DNA of 64,000 bases, taken from positions 6,661,700 through 6,725,699 of the forward strand of contig CM068547.1 of the NCBI GenBank assembly GCA_035048495.1, read 5' to 3'. A program made the translations under genes and the position numbers. Positions 9,521 to 21,100 of the stretch are shown here, one piece after another; within the stretch, counting starts at the first letter, position 1, and each line of letters begins with the position of its first letter. This DNA comes from Euptelea pleiosperma (taxonomy: Eukaryota > Streptophyta > Magnoliopsida > Ranunculales > Eupteleaceae). A model generated the notes under the pieces. The model had not been told where the DNA came from. It was given only the letters and a program-made list of their open reading frames with translations, and ran no database searches.

Positions 9521-12500
9521 TCAGTGTGGGACTGGGGATGATATTGTCCCAACTGCTGGTGGTGGTGGTGTCGAGATCTCTGATTTAGCTTCGGATGATG
9601 GCCGGTTTCCAGTATCCATTTGTCGGATATCCTCCACCATCTTCACTACATCCGGAATTTTCGGCCTCTGCTCTGGCATTCTCACTACACACGCCATTGC
9701 TATCTGTAGCATCTCCACCATCTCTTCCTCTATGTTTGGATACCTCATTAGTTCCACGTCGAACACTTCAGCTGTCCATTCCTCTCGGACAACAGACTGG
9801 ACCCACCGGACCAAGTGGACCACTTCGTCACCACCCACGACATGAACAGGGGACTTCCCAGTGAGGAGCTCGAGCAACAGCACTCCAAAGCTGTAGATAT
9901 CGGATGGCTGAGCTGCCTTCCGGGCGTCGAGCACTTCTGGGGCCCTATACCCAGCAGCCCGGGAGATAGGTGGGGCTGCTGGGCTCATTATAGTACTCAG
10001 GCCGAGATCAGATACGCAACCATAATTTTGGTTGTTGAGGAATATGTTGGAGGATCTTATGTTCCCATGGACAAGCTTCCCGCCGTTCTCTGAGTGAATG
10101 TGAGCGATACCTCTTGCTGCACCAATGGCTATTCTTAGTCGAGTATCCCAGTCGAGAGGAATCCTCTCCTCCCCTCTTTTTCCTGCAAAATTCATGTTCG
10201 CACATTAGATGTGGTACTAATTTGTACAATTGTAAACATCTTTTGAAACAAGGATCTTCGATCATTCGTAAATATGAGAAAGATTGAGTGTTCAAGTTGA
10301 CAGGACATGTGATTCTTACCTGGTGATTAGTCTGAATTAACTTGGACTAGATTGGACTGAACCCTTTTGTGAGTTTTCATGCACACATTTTGGAACTGGA
10401 CTTGAGAAGTTGTCTGTTGAGCACATTGAGTGAGGTCAACTTTTCCCTTTTCCAAACCACAACCAGACTTCCTAAGTTGGCAAAAATGATTTAAGTTTTC
10501 TCCTGCCAGTAACCAGTTGGTCCAAGAATTCTATGCCTCATTGCCAATTTTCTCTTCAGAAGGTTTTCCAAGGAAGCTTTTGCAACTTGGGGAGCTAAGC
10601 TCTATAGGGTTCTAAAGATTTTCAGACAATCAAATCCATGTAACACACAACTGGCTGATGAATCACAAGCAAAGCTTGAAAAAGTTCACATATTCAGCCA
10701 AATCAACCATAATCTTGAGATCATATCTTAAACATCATAGCCTCTCTCCACTGAATCATCCAAAATACAAGTGAAATTTCACATTCCACAGTACATGCAA
10801 TCCTCCAATCCTTGTCATGACAAGGAATACTCTGTAAATGGGTTACATGGTCTCCCACTCGCCCCGACACAAATAATACTGTCATGATCATGTTAGTGCA
10901 TACCGATCTAGAGGTGTACCAACAGGTTATGAATTTACGACATGACAGAGGTGTATCCTGTATCATGGCTAACCCAAACAGGACCCAACAATTCCACTTG
11001 AACTTCCCAACTGTGAGGTTGCTGTCAGTCCAAATTCCAGACATGAAGGTTTGGGAAAGTTCTGAAGCTGCCTATATACTCAGATTTCCAAACTTGGGGC
11101 AACTATGAGAGCAAAGAACCATAAACTTCAGACTAACAAAAATTATTAAATCTTCAAAAAATAATCACCTAAATACTGCACTATAAGCACAACAATTTCC
11201 TGCCATCCAGATACAGTATCCCGCTTTGCTGATCTTAAACCTAAACGAATGGTGTGTTCCCATGCATGTGTTGTGTTTGGCCCGACGACCCATTGGTATA
11301 CATAGTTGTTTTGCCTATCCCCAATAGGTCGATGTTTGGGGGTAAATGGTTATTTAACAAGAGCATGCAAAATTAACGTCAGAATACAAACTTCCCAAAA
11401 GAAAATTACAGCAACTAATAGCTTAGATTCATGGTCATTTAGAGCAGATGAAAAGGAAAGAGGCGATGAACTGAATTAACAAACCAACAGCAATGACAGA
11501 GATTGAAAAGAGAAACATACCATGTAACATTGTGGAGACACTCCCCTGGCTGTAATAATCATAAACCATAAGCTTCTCATCCTTCGAATAGTAATACGCC
11601 CTTAGCTCAACCACATTCTCATGCCGAATCCTCCCCGCGACCTCCATCTGCTGCTCGAATTCCCGCTTCCCTACACCCACCTCCTTCAACCTCTTCACAA
11701 CCACTGTGGTTGCATCCTCAAGAATTGCCTTATACGCCATCCCAAACGTCCCCTTCCCAAGCACTTCAGCAGAAGCCCTCAACAAATCCTCCAAATCGAA
11801 TGCGTAATTACAACCCTGAAAGAAAACAAGCCTGTTATTCCCATCTTGGCTTCCTGTAACTGCTTTCTCCGGTGATCTTTGGCCCTTCTGCGACTTCCCA
11901 GAGAACACATTTTCACCTTTTCTTTTAGAGCAGCAAACAAATATAAGAAATGCAGATGCCACAAACCCAATAACACAACCGCCTAATATAATTCCCAGCA
12001 ACGCAGATTCACTAAGCTTTCCAGTTTTTTTCGATTTTGGTATCGGTGGAGAGACAGGTGGACGAACGGGAGGACGCAGAGACGGTGGAGGCGGAGAAGA
12101 ATTTACAAATGAAATATTGTTACCATTAAATGCCGACCTTGGAAACCTCTGAAGAGAACTTGGAACAGTCCCAGTGAGACTATTGTTAGCTAGGTTTAGT
12201 TGTTGCAGATTGGGGAGATGGAGATCAGGAATTTCTCCAGAAAGCGAGTTGTTAGCGAGATTTAGAGCCGTTAAATGAGTCAGATTCGAGATGGAAGAAG
12301 GGATGGTGCCATTGAAGAGGTTGTAGGAGAGATTGATGATGGTGAGATTCTTCCAAACTGAGAAATCTGACGGCAGCGGACCAGAGAAGTCGTTGAACTG
12401 AAGATACAGTAAAGATAGGTTCTTGAGATTGGAGAAATCAGAAGGGAAAGAGCCAGTGATACCGTTGGATCTGAGGCTTAAGATCTGAAGTGCAGAGAGG

Positions 12501-12766
12501 CGACTGAGAGTGTTGGGCGGGATCCGTCCTTGGAATCCGACTCCGGGCAAACGAACGGCTATGACCCGAGAGTTATCCGCGCTGCAGGTCACTCCGGTCC
12601 AGTTGTCGCACACAGTAGAGCTTTCGTTCCAGTTGAGAGCGCGTGAGTGGGGGAGATTCTTAACGAAATCGAGTAAAGCTCGTTTGTCTTCAACTGGATC
12701 GGCGGTTCCTAGCGAGACAAGCAATCCAAACAAGAGAATCACAGAGAAAATGAACCAAGCGTCCAT
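9521..12766 (-). CDS. LRR receptor-like kinase, predicted inactive (At4g23740-like)
   Basis: The exons are 12766-11521 and 10182-9521, joined by a GT-AG intron; the product is 635 aa. In order: signal peptide (about 1-22), LRRNT cap with paired Cys (about 23-65), about five or six LRRs (75-215), a proline-rich stretch (224-243), a transmembrane helix (about 256-279) and a kinase-like domain from the [17 protein letters not shown] signature. The Gly loop is GKGTFG (337-342) and the beta-3 Lys is K358. The catalytic HRD is HGN (454-456) and DFG is DLG (474-476), so the general base Asp is missing and catalysis is unlikely. The family is known as plasma-membrane receptor pseudokinases, and length and intron position fit it. 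The ligand is unknown. The start is the only Met before the signal peptide. About 1.3 kb of intron contains no recognisable element. Confidence 0.93.
10183..11520 (-). other. intron of the receptor pseudokinase gene
   Basis: The donor GTATGTTTC lies at 11520 downward and the acceptor TTTTGCAG ends at 10183. The open frames at 10721-11108 overlap on both strands and have no family resemblance. Confidence 0.85.
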
Positions 12767-13741
12767 TCTCCCAACTCCGGTTAAAAAACGAGCTGTTTAT
12801 GCAGAAGCGCCGTTAACGAACGAGCTGTTTCTGCGAATCTCGTGAGAGATCGAGATCGAGCACTCTTCCCCGCACATCTAAGCGCTTTTGGACGACGAAG
12901 TAGAACCAGAGACTGTAGAAATCGTCGATTTCTAGGCGTTTGTCGTTAAAAGTAGAGCCGTTTCTGAAAATCTCCCTTAAATATCGAGCTTGCAGGCTTT
13001 AAATCTGCCGTTTCGGTCAAAAAAGAGACTATTTTAGTCGAATTCACCAGGAATCGAGCTTCTTTTTCCTCTTTTTCCTTTCACTTTTCCCCAATCACGA
13101 ACTCCTCAAAGAAGAACCTCTGTTCTTGGAAACGCTTACAGGTCCAAAAACTTCCACAACTTCTCTTCACAGATCGAGAACAGAGATTGAAAATTTGAAA
13201 CTTCTAGAACTCGAAATGGAGCAAAACTGGACCGAAATCCGACACATTCCCCCGATTTCGGAACATTTAGTTACCGAAACGCACTCGATGATTCTCTTTG
13301 CGTAACATTGAATTATCACTGAAAAAGCGTTGAAAAGCAAAAGAAAAGTGAAAAAACTATAATTCCCCGCATTAGCAGGATTCCTCCTTTTCCACCATTA
13401 ATGACCTCGAAGCAGAAAACCCTGGTTTTGTCGACGGAAAACCGCTTCTTTTTGCTGGAGATTTTGTTGACCGTACACTACTATGGTATTGTGCAGTGTA
13501 AGACGTTGGTGGGACCATGTGTTACAGATCATCCATCATTCCCTTCTTCCGTTAATTTCGAAAACATCAAAATTTCTAGGTCCCACAACGTACCGTTGTT
13601 AGATTGGATGTACGTTGACCATTTGATCAAGGAGCTAGACTTGGATGGTTCTTAGCGTCTGCTCTTCTGATGATGACGTCGAAGCCAGGTCACCACGTGA
13701 TGCAGGTGGGGTCTACATGATGCTACTGTAGGTTAGGTAGG
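12767..13741 (-). promoter_or_regulatory. 5' flank of the receptor pseudokinase gene
   Basis: About 1 kb without transposons lies upstream of the 12766 start, the longest element-free non-coding stretch on this side. It should hold the 5' UTR and promoter. No unambiguous TATA box can be assigned. The 84-codon frame at 13401-13655 has no recognised domain. Confidence 0.4.
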
Positions 13742-13856
13742 AGTAGAACTTTGCTGACGGACCACAGTATGAGCCACGTGGCATCCAGAGGTTTGAAATG
13801 ACTAATCAAGCTAGGGTTGGGCCAAGCATCATACGGTCATCGATCTCTAAAAATGT
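13742..13856. mobile_element. G-box MITE family copy, internally deleted
   Basis: It begins AGTAGAACTTTGCTGACGG and has GCCACGTGGC (13773-13782). It then skips to the ACTAATCAAGCT core edge and ends in the inverted GGTCATCGATCTCT arm. Confidence 0.55.
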
Positions 13857-13984
13857 GACTAACGTTGATGACGGACTCCGTCGGCAAAATTCTACCCCGG
13901 TAGGTTTGGTAGTTAAGCGAGACCTGGTGACTAGATTGTTTCCATTTTTTCTCAACCATGCCGCTGAGGATTGTTACTTAACGG

Positions 13985-14280
13985 CGATATATGTGCCACG
14001 TGGCATACTCTTGAGACTACTGACGGTAGGGATGTTTGGCTCACCTTTTCGTGGACCTACAGACAAAAACTTCGGATGATTAGTAATTTATAGCCGTTGG
14101 ATTTGAGTATCGAAAATAATACTCACGGCAAGAAATCAACCCATAAAAAGATTAAAAATCAACGCCTAGAAATCACCAATACCAGGCTGGTTTTTCGTCT
14201 GTAGGTCCACCTAAGGATGGGCCTACCAAACATCCTTACGGTCAGTGATCCCAAGAGTGTAACACGTGGCACAAGCTGCA
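13985..14280. mobile_element. G-box MITE family copy
   Basis: GCCACGTGGC lies at 13995-14004 in the left arm. The right arm retains AACACGTGGC (14261-14270). The core has the paired GATTAGTAATTTATAGCCG / CTAGAAATCACC segments. Confidence 0.65.
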
Positions 14281-14290
14281 GCACCTTCTC

Positions 14291-14468
14291 GAGTAAAACT
14301 TCTATCACAACAAAGTTGCAAATCACACAAACACAGCCAATGAGTTCTCGGCACGTACACCTAAAAGCAAAGCACATGGTACGTTGCAAAAGGCATTTGT
14401 GTACGTGCCGAGAACTCATTGGCTTGTGATTGTGTGATTTACAATTTCGTCTGATAGAAGTTTTACTC
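14291..14468. mobile_element. MULE-type MITE with perfect 9-bp target-site duplication
   Basis: The 178-bp element is almost one hairpin: GAGTAAAACTTCTATCA opens it and its complement closes it, and GAGTTCTCGGCACGTAC pairs with GTACGTGCCGAGAACTC inside. Flanking repeats CACCTTCTC at 14282-14290 and 14469-14477 are identical. A 9-bp duplication is typical of Mutator-like transposases. Confidence 0.85.
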
Positions 14469-14477
14469 CACCTTCTC

Positions 14478-15238
14478 GTGGAATAATTTAAAGTGGATTA
14501 GTCAAAAGTTTAAAAGGTCAAATTAGTTCTTGTTTTTTATCTTTAATTATTACTGGCAAAATTTCAACTTATCAATTCTCCATGATAATGATTTTTCCAG
14601 TGAACTTTTGACCTTTTCCGACTTCCAGTCAACATTTTCTGTGTTGACCAAAATACCCCTCATATAAACCGTCTTTACTTATTTTCATGGGGCATTTCTG
14701 TCAATATGTGAAAAATGTTGATTGGAAGAGTATAAAAACTAACTGGACCCGTAACGAGTTGTCTTTCAAAAGCTTTACGGTGTCAATGGATACTAATTAA
14801 CCGATACCCAGGATCCGGATCTGATTATCTTAGTATTGGAATCAGATCCGGATCGGGATCCGGATCTGATGTATATGATAAGGGTCTGTTTCTAGATATA
14901 TCAGTACCCGGATCAGACTGGACCTTGAAAATTTAGTTTTTTTTGAAGTGGCGGGATTTTTGAAGCGGCGATCATGCACCAATGATCGCACGCCGCATGT
15001 ACCCATGGTTGCTTTTTAAAAAGTCTTTTTAAAACCAAAGTTTAAAGCATGGGTATATGTGGGGCGCAATCATTGGTGCCATGATCACCGCTTCAAAATT
15101 TTAAGACCCATACCGGACTTATATATTAGCGCAAGAATGTCCAGTATCTTCAACATTTAAGCGTGAGAGGTGTATTTTTTTTCCTCAAAACAGACGGTTA
15201 GAGAGGTGTCTGAATAATGAGGAAAGGAGGTGTTTGTC
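14478..15238. repeat. degraded repeats including a palindromic GATCATGCACCAATGATCG element
   Basis: At about 14947-15103, GAAGCGGCGATCATG..CCCATGG pairs with its inverse ending CATGATCACCGCTTC, a foldback element. At 14800-14930 lie several GGATCCGGATCTGAT-type repeats. A hAT-style end, CCAACCCGTGCACACCTA, is at about 15675-15692. No gene is seen. Confidence 0.45.
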
Positions 15239-15590
15239 GAATAAATCTTTGATGACAGACAACGATATGAGCCACATGGCACTCTCTCAGAGACCACTGA
15301 CTGTATGGATGTTTGACCCATCCCTAGGTGGACCTATATTCCAAAAATCAGCCTGATTAGTGATTTCTAACCTTTGAATTAGAGTCCCACAAACAATGCT
15401 CGAATCCCACTGTTAAAATAAATTGAACCCCTAAAAATACTCCAATCAACGGTTAGAAATCCTTAACCAGGCTGATTTTTGGTGTGTAGGGAACCTATGG
15501 ATGAGCCAAACATCCACACGGTCAGTAGTCTCTAAGAGGGTGCCAGGTAGTTCATATTTGGTCCGAATGTCCGTCATCAAAGATGTAGTC
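15239..15590. mobile_element. G-box MITE family copy (mutated G-box)
   Basis: The TIR GAATAAATCTTTGATGACAG pairs with the right end CATCAAAGATGTAGTC. The G-box position reads GCCACATGGC. The flanks GTGTTTGTC / GTATTTGTT agree at 7 of 9 positions, consistent with an old 9-bp duplication. Confidence 0.7.
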
Positions 15591-15884
15591 GTATTTGTTT
15601 GATTTGGTTATGAGACAACCTATTTCAGTATGGGATCGGGTCTGATTGTGGGTATATTGGTAGGCCAACCAAAACCAACCCGTGCACACCTACTTTGATG
15701 GATAAAACTTTCAATGACAGCAGGCTGTCGAAGCTGCTGACTACCACAGAGTTCTCAGCACGTACCCATGTGGCAAAGGAAAGGAAATCCTAAAAAACAT
15801 TCACCTGGTTACTGTGGCAAAGAGCACTCGGGTAAGTACCGAGAACTCTAGCATTGTTTAAAAAACGGATCGAGAACTCTGTAG

Positions 15885-16390
15885 CATTGTTTAAAAAACG
15901 GCCTTTATAACGGATTCGGACCTCACCGTTACATTATGTACCGTTAAAATGCTTTAAAAATAATGGCCATTAATTTTGTTACAAGGGTTGTTATTTTTTG
16001 TTACTTTTCTGTTATAACAAAAACAACGACTGTTAATTTCTGTTTTTGAAAATTTGAACTTCAGGGCATTTTTTTCCGTTATTTTCCTGTTATTTTTCAT
16101 TTTTGTCCTTGGGCGTCACAAATCGTTGTAACGGAAAAAACGATAACGCCACCAGTCCGTCATACCGTTACAACCAGTGGCAGACCCAGGACTCTTTACT
16201 TCCTCAACTTTGAAATTATTCATAAAATAATAATTTTTTTTACTTCCTCAAGTACATTTTCCCTTGGTTGGCCTCCCTACTACTTCTTTTTTTGCGATTT
16301 ACCCTCCCTTAAACAATTTTTTTGTGATTTTACCCCCTTGATCAATATCCTGGGTCCACCACTGGTTAGAACGGCCCCTTTTAAACCTTG
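15885..16390. mobile_element. AACGG-rich element with 8-bp flanking duplication
   Basis: It is bounded by CTCTGTAG at 15877-15884 and 16391-16398. The ends are CATTGTTTAAAAAACGGCC and GGCCCCTTTTAAACCTTG, with repeated AACGG/CCGTT tracts between, and it hosts a hAT MITE at 16175-16364. Confidence 0.65.
16175..16364. mobile_element. hAT-type MITE, 190 bp
   Basis: The TIR CAGTGGCAGACCCAGGA pairs with TCCTGGGTCCACCACTG. The flanks GTTACAAC (16167-16174) and GTTAGAAC (16365-16372) match at 7 of 8 bases. CAGTGG..CCAGGA ends with an 8-bp duplication are typical of hAT elements. Confidence 0.8.
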
Positions 16391-16435
16391 CTCTGTAGTA
16401 GTCAGCGAAATCCCGCTGTCATGGAAGTTTTATCC

Positions 16436-17597
16436 TTCTTCCAAAAGGGACATTTGGTCTTAATCAATGGTCACAAACCACACATTTCATTTCATAATAA
16501 CATTTTAGACCATTTATTAGATTTTTCTTGACCGTTAAAAGATTAGAACTAGTCAAACTATTGAGATCATCCTATCACGTTGATATATGGAAGATATTGA
16601 ATAACTTGCTCTAATCATCTCTGATCTAAGGATTGATAGGGTCCCACCTGACTAGACTGATGGACATAACAATGTACTAAAGATTACGAAATGGGAGGTT
16701 CCATGACCCCAGCATGTTAGGTTATTGTCGGCCCCTTTTTTTCTTTCTATTGACACCAACCCAATAATTCACAAATGGAACAAAAGCACCATCAAATTCG
16801 AGCTATAAAGAGTAGCGGTAATCAACTTCATCCGCTGGCACCACATCTCAAAACGATTTGATCAAGATCCGACGGTTGTTAATTTTTTTTCTTTCGTTGC
16901 CACTCAGCAAAATCACCTCGAACACAAACATGATTAAAAAAAGGCTTTTATAACGAAAATAACGACCGTTTGACATGCACAAGCTGTTACGTTATATCCC
17001 AATATAACGCTTTCTATATCTCTTATAACAGCCGTTATTTTTCAAAAAAAAATAATTGTTTTTTTGAATTAATAATAAAGTATTATTTTTTTCCTACCAA
17101 TTTTTTGACTGAGACGTGTCATAGTCATAACGGTAGTGTTGTGAGTACCATTTAAAACTTTGGTTTTACTCATGGTTTAAAAATAAAGCCATTATAATAG
17201 TAACACTCCAAGACCGCTACATTATTTTACCATGAAAACGGTTCATAACGTAACGGATAGGTCAAAATCCGTTATAATGGCCATTTTTTAAACCAGTCTA
17301 TGAATATCGGAAAGATTTGAAATTTTGTGAGGATGATCTCCTCACCATAAGTTGATTTGAAATTTTGTGAGGATGATCTCCTCACCATAAGTTGAAGATT
17401 TATGGACCGTCTATTTTTATTGTATAACAAACCACATTTGATGGGGTTAGAAATTTAAGAATGGTCTGATTTTTTGTTGGTGTGATCTATATGATGAGGA
17501 GATCATCGGATCATCTCCCCAAAAATCAGCTATTGATTCATCTTCTATGTGGGTACGCCAAATGGTTGTCCCCCCAATCTTGACCCTTATTACAAAT
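16436..17597. repeat. mixed repeat debris
   Basis: It includes AACGG-type pieces at about 16930-17060 and 17170-17300 and a GATGATCTCCTCACCATAAGTTG unit present twice in tandem (about 17315-17400). That unit belongs to a family also seen at 22895-22990, 28930-29250 and 56560-58060. No gene is recognised. Confidence 0.5.
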
Positions 17598-17607
17598 GGT
17601 TAGAATC

Positions 17608-18014
17608 AAGGTTTAAAGGAGGCTGTTTTAACGGTTAAACGGACTGGGGGCATTACCGTTAAAACGGATTGAAATGGTCAGGGGCAAAAATGGAAAAAAT
17701 GGAAAAAGGGAATTAAACAGATTTTAACGGAAAAAGTGGCGCTGAAATTCAAATTTTGAAATTTGAAAATTAAAAGAAAAGAACGAATTTAACGGATTTT
17801 AACAGAAATTAAACAGATTTTAACGGAATTAAACGGTTTTAACGGCCTTTTTTTTACAATTTTTTTTGAAATTAAACGGCTTTTTAAACGATTTTAACTG
17901 CCGTTTAAACGATTTTAACGGCCGTTTTTTTCAAAACTGATAAAACGGGTTTAAACGGAAACGGGCTTGGGGTGTTACCATTTAAACAGTTTAAACGGCC
18001 GTTTTTAAAACTAT
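17608..18014. mobile_element. AACGG-rich MITE, first of a tandem pair
   Basis: It starts AAGGTTTAAAGGAGGC and ends GGCCGTTTTTAAAACTAT. It is flanked by GGTTAGAATC at 17598-17607 and 18015-18024. The 10-bp duplication fits a Mutator-like origin. It is non-coding and full of AACGG/CCGTT foldback tracts. Confidence 0.75.
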
Positions 18015-18024
18015 GGTTAGAATC

Positions 18025-18416
18025 ATGGTTTTAAAAACGGCCATTTAAACGGTAACACCTCAAGCCTGTTTCCGTTAAAACCGTTTAAAAACGTTTTAAC
18101 GCTTTTGAATTTAACGGCCCTTTTTTTTTTTTTTTAACGGCCGTTAAAATCGTTTAAACGGACGTTCAATTCTAAAAATTTTTGTGAAAAAAAAATGGTC
18201 GTTAAATCCGTTAAATTCTGATTTTTTTTTTCCAAAAATCCGTTAAATTCTGATTTTTTTTTTCAAATTTCAAAATTTGAATTTCAGCGCTCTTTTTTCT
18301 GTTAAAATCCATTTAATTCCAATTTTTGCCCCTGGCCGTTTCAATCAGTTTTAACGGACGTTTAAACGATAACGCCCCAGTCTGTTTAACCTTTAAAACG
18401 GCCTCCTTTAAACCTT
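18025..18416. mobile_element. AACGG-rich MITE, second of a tandem pair
   Basis: It starts ATGGTTTTAAAAACGGCC and ends GCCTCCTTTAAACCTT. It shares GGTTAGAATC at 18015-18024 with its neighbour and has a third copy at 18417-18426. Confidence 0.75.
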
Positions 18417-18486
18417 GGTTAGAATCATTATTCTAGTTGACTTTTGAAATCTTTTAGCTGAAATTTATTGAATGGCGGGCTCTAAT

Positions 18487-18905
18487 TAGGGGTGTCAATT
18501 TTACCCGTTTAATCGGAACCGAATCAAAATTGGAACCAAAAACACCGGTTCCAGTTCCACATTTTGGGAAACCGATTAAAAATAAACCGAAATCATAACT
18601 GGGTCGAAAATAATGGTTCCGGTTCTAGGTAGTCTAATATGGAACCGAAACCAATAGGACAAGAACCGAACCAATAAGAACCGGAACCAATATATAAATA
18701 TAGTATAAAAATTCTCATATTATCAAGATTGGACCCAATATACTTGGAACCGGAACCGACAGAAATACATAATCGGTTTCGATTCCAGATCCATCACTTT
18801 GAGAACCAGAACCATTAAGAACCTGAACCAATAAAAACCGGAACCGTTTGTTCTAGTTTTGGCCACCTTAGGAACTGAACCAGAACCAACCCGTTGACAC
18901 CCCTA
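18487..18905. mobile_element. hAT-type MITE, 419 bp, TAGGGGTGTCAA termini
   Basis: TAGGGGTGTCAA..TTGACACCCCTA inverted ends lie between perfect 8-bp repeats GCTCTAAT (18479-18486 and 18906-18913). The interior is repeated GGAACCGGAACC-type sequence. A second copy interrupts the L1 element at about 53450-53853. Confidence 0.88.
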
Positions 18906-19362
18906 GCTCTAATCCCAATAGCACCTACCTAATGACAAAAAATTGCTAGTATTTTTTCCAATCAGCACGATAAGTGTCTAGGTGGAAACAGAATTTGGAC
19001 TTGTAATATATCAACTGTTGTCAAGTTCCACTAGGAGATGGGGTTTAAAATTGGTTGGGGCTGCAACTCAGACGTGTTGCAGCTGAAGCCGAGCCCAACC
19101 CAACCTTTAAAACAGTCAGCCCAAACTCGAGGTCGGGCCTGAGATGTTCAACCCAAGCCCAACCCGCTCGGGTTAGTTGGGTTGGCACTTGTTTACCTGT
19201 CAAAGGAGAACTCGCGAGGAAAGTAAACCCTAGCTTTAATCTCACAATTAGGCTGCGTTTGGGTAAGCTTATTTCTTATTTTAAGTGTTTTCCCAATAGC
19301 ACTCGGTTTTGACCGTTTGGTAAATGCCTCTTGATTGAAATTTAGAAGTTTTCTACTCTTCT

Positions 19363-20160
19363 GAGTAAACCATCACTCCTTGGTGTGAGCGAAGCCGATC
19401 ACAGCCCGCAGTACGAGCCACGTGGCACCCTCTTAGTGGATTTTAACCGTATGGATGTTTGGCCAAGCACTAGGTGGACTTACTAACCAAAAACGAACCT
19501 GATCAGTGATTTCTAAGCGTTGGATTGAAGTTATTTTCATGAATTGATTTAAATCGTCAGAATTTGAGCATTATTTGGGTGCAAAGATCCAAAGGTTGTA
19601 AATCATTAATCAGGCTGATTTTTGGTTTAAAGCTCTACCAAGGGACCGGCCAAACATCCACAAGATCAGTGCCGTCTGGTGGCGTTTGGTAAAACTTTTT
19701 TTCAGACCTTAAGTCTGATTTAGCTGAAATTAAGTGATTTTGGTTATTAAGTTGCGTTTGGTAAATGACTTAATTTCAGCACTTATCACCAAACTCAAAG
19801 AAAAAAAGTGAAAAGTAAAAAGTGACCCAGCCTTCATTTATTGCAATAAGGTGAATGAATCTTTAAAAAAAGATTTCTAGATTCTTTTTTAATACCAACA
19901 ATGTCCTTTTTTCAAAGCTTTCTCTTTTAAAAACTTACGAAAGTATCCTAATAAACATTTCAAAATACCTACAATGCCCTTGACTTAATTTTAAGACTTA
20001 AGACCTTCACCAAACAACCTAATTCAGCCATAATTCATTAAGCTACCAGATCTTAAGCACTTTAAGCTTTTAGATCTGATAACTTAATTTATCAAACGCC
20101 ACCTAGTGTGTGCCACGAGGCTGGTACTGTTGGCTGTGATCAGCTTGGGAGGGTTTACTC
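19363..20160. mobile_element. G-box MITE family copy with a nested insertion
   Basis: GAGTAAAC opens it and GTTTACTC closes it. The flanks CTACTCTTCT (19353-19362) and CTACTTTTCT (20161-20170) match at 9 of 10. GCCACGTGGC is at 19417-19426. The right arm is split by another element at 19678-20103. The paralogous site near 40590-40610 is empty, confirming the borders. Confidence 0.8.
19678..20103. mobile_element. MITE with GGTGGCGTTTGGTAAA termini, nested
   Basis: GGTGGCGTTTGGTAAA at the left pairs with ATCAAACGCCACC at the right. It interrupts the right arm of the surrounding MITE, which resumes as GTGTGTGCCACG. The superfamily is uncertain because the duplication cannot be defined. Confidence 0.7.
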
Positions 20161-20210
20161 CTACTTTTCTGTAAATATAGAAGGCAGCAGTGTTTCACTC
20201 CTTTAATTTG

Positions 20211-20614
20211 GAGTAAAATTTTGTCACAGCGTTTTGACAGATGTTGTCACAATGCAAAATACATGCCACGTGGCATACTTTTTAGTGGATGCTGACTGTA
20301 TGGATGTTTGGCCACTCCCTCGGTGGACCTATTAATCAAAAATCAGCCTGATTAGTGATTTACAACCTTTGGATCTTTGCACCCAAATAACGCTCAATGA
20401 TAATCGACTTCCTACCGTTAAAATCAACTCATGAAAATAACTTCAATCGAATAGCTTAGAAATCACTAATCAGCTGATTTTTTATTTATAGAGATTCACT
20501 GAGGGACTGGACAAACATCCGTACGGTCATTGTCCACTAATCGTGTTCCACGTATTATTTATTTTGCATTGTGACAGAAGCATCAGTAAGAACGCAGTGA
20601 CAGAAGTTTTACTC
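20211..20614. mobile_element. G-box MITE family copy with 9-bp duplication
   Basis: The TIR GAGTAAAATTTTGTCAC pairs with GTGACAGAAGTTTTACTC. The flanks TTTAATTTG (20202-20210) and TTTACTTTG (20615-20623) match at 8 of 9. GCCACGTGGC lies at 20265-20274. Confidence 0.85.
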
Positions 20615-20805
20615 TTTACTTTGCGAGAAAACATTCGCTGGCCCAGGGACGTCAAACTTTGAAGTCGCCCCACCCAAAATGTCAGACACGTACGTCAATC
20701 CCTTAACTCAACCAGCGTTAAGGCCCTGGTTAGTAGTTAACAAGGGTACTTGTCATACATTTTGGGAGGGGGACATCCAAGTTTGAAGTCTGCGTATGCC
20801 ATCGA

Positions 20806-21100
20806 ATGTTTTCTCTTTAATTTGCATGTATTTTTCGAGAGAAATAGGTTTGTAAACTCCCCATTAATTGGTACACGTGTATATCAATATATCGGCGAGA
20901 TCTCGCAAATTTCAGTTATATATAGAGACAAAAAGACAAGCAAAGAAGAAAAACAAGTGGGGTAGGAAGGAGAGAAACAAATCCCAAGAACGCGAGATCT
21001 CGCGATATTATTCTCTCTCGTTAGAAATTTCATTGTCGCGATAAATCGGAATATTTTTTTTGCATAAATACATGAATATTTGATAGGGAAGGAGAGAGCT
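20806..21100 (+). promoter_or_regulatory. decayed duplicate of the hAT-derived gene promoter
   Basis: It is closely similar to 40640-40900, the presumed promoter of the intact gene, including two GCGAGATCTCGC palindromes (20895-20906 and 20992-21003) and the CGCGATAAATCGGAATAT block. Here it lies only about 0.35 kb before the pseudogene exon, so the large intron is absent. Confidence 0.6.

Larger units (their letters stand above)
15700..16435. mobile_element. foldback MITE hosting two further insertions
   Basis: The left arm GGATAAAACTTTCAATGACAG (15700) pairs with CTGTCATGGAAGTTTTATCC (to 16435). Internally it shares the GAGTTCTCAGCACGTAC block with the 14291-14468 element. Its right arm is interrupted at 15885-16390. 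Confidence 0.65.

Noticed and set aside
10721..11108. genes inside the receptor intron
   Set aside because: Frames overlap on both strands with no recognisable domain.
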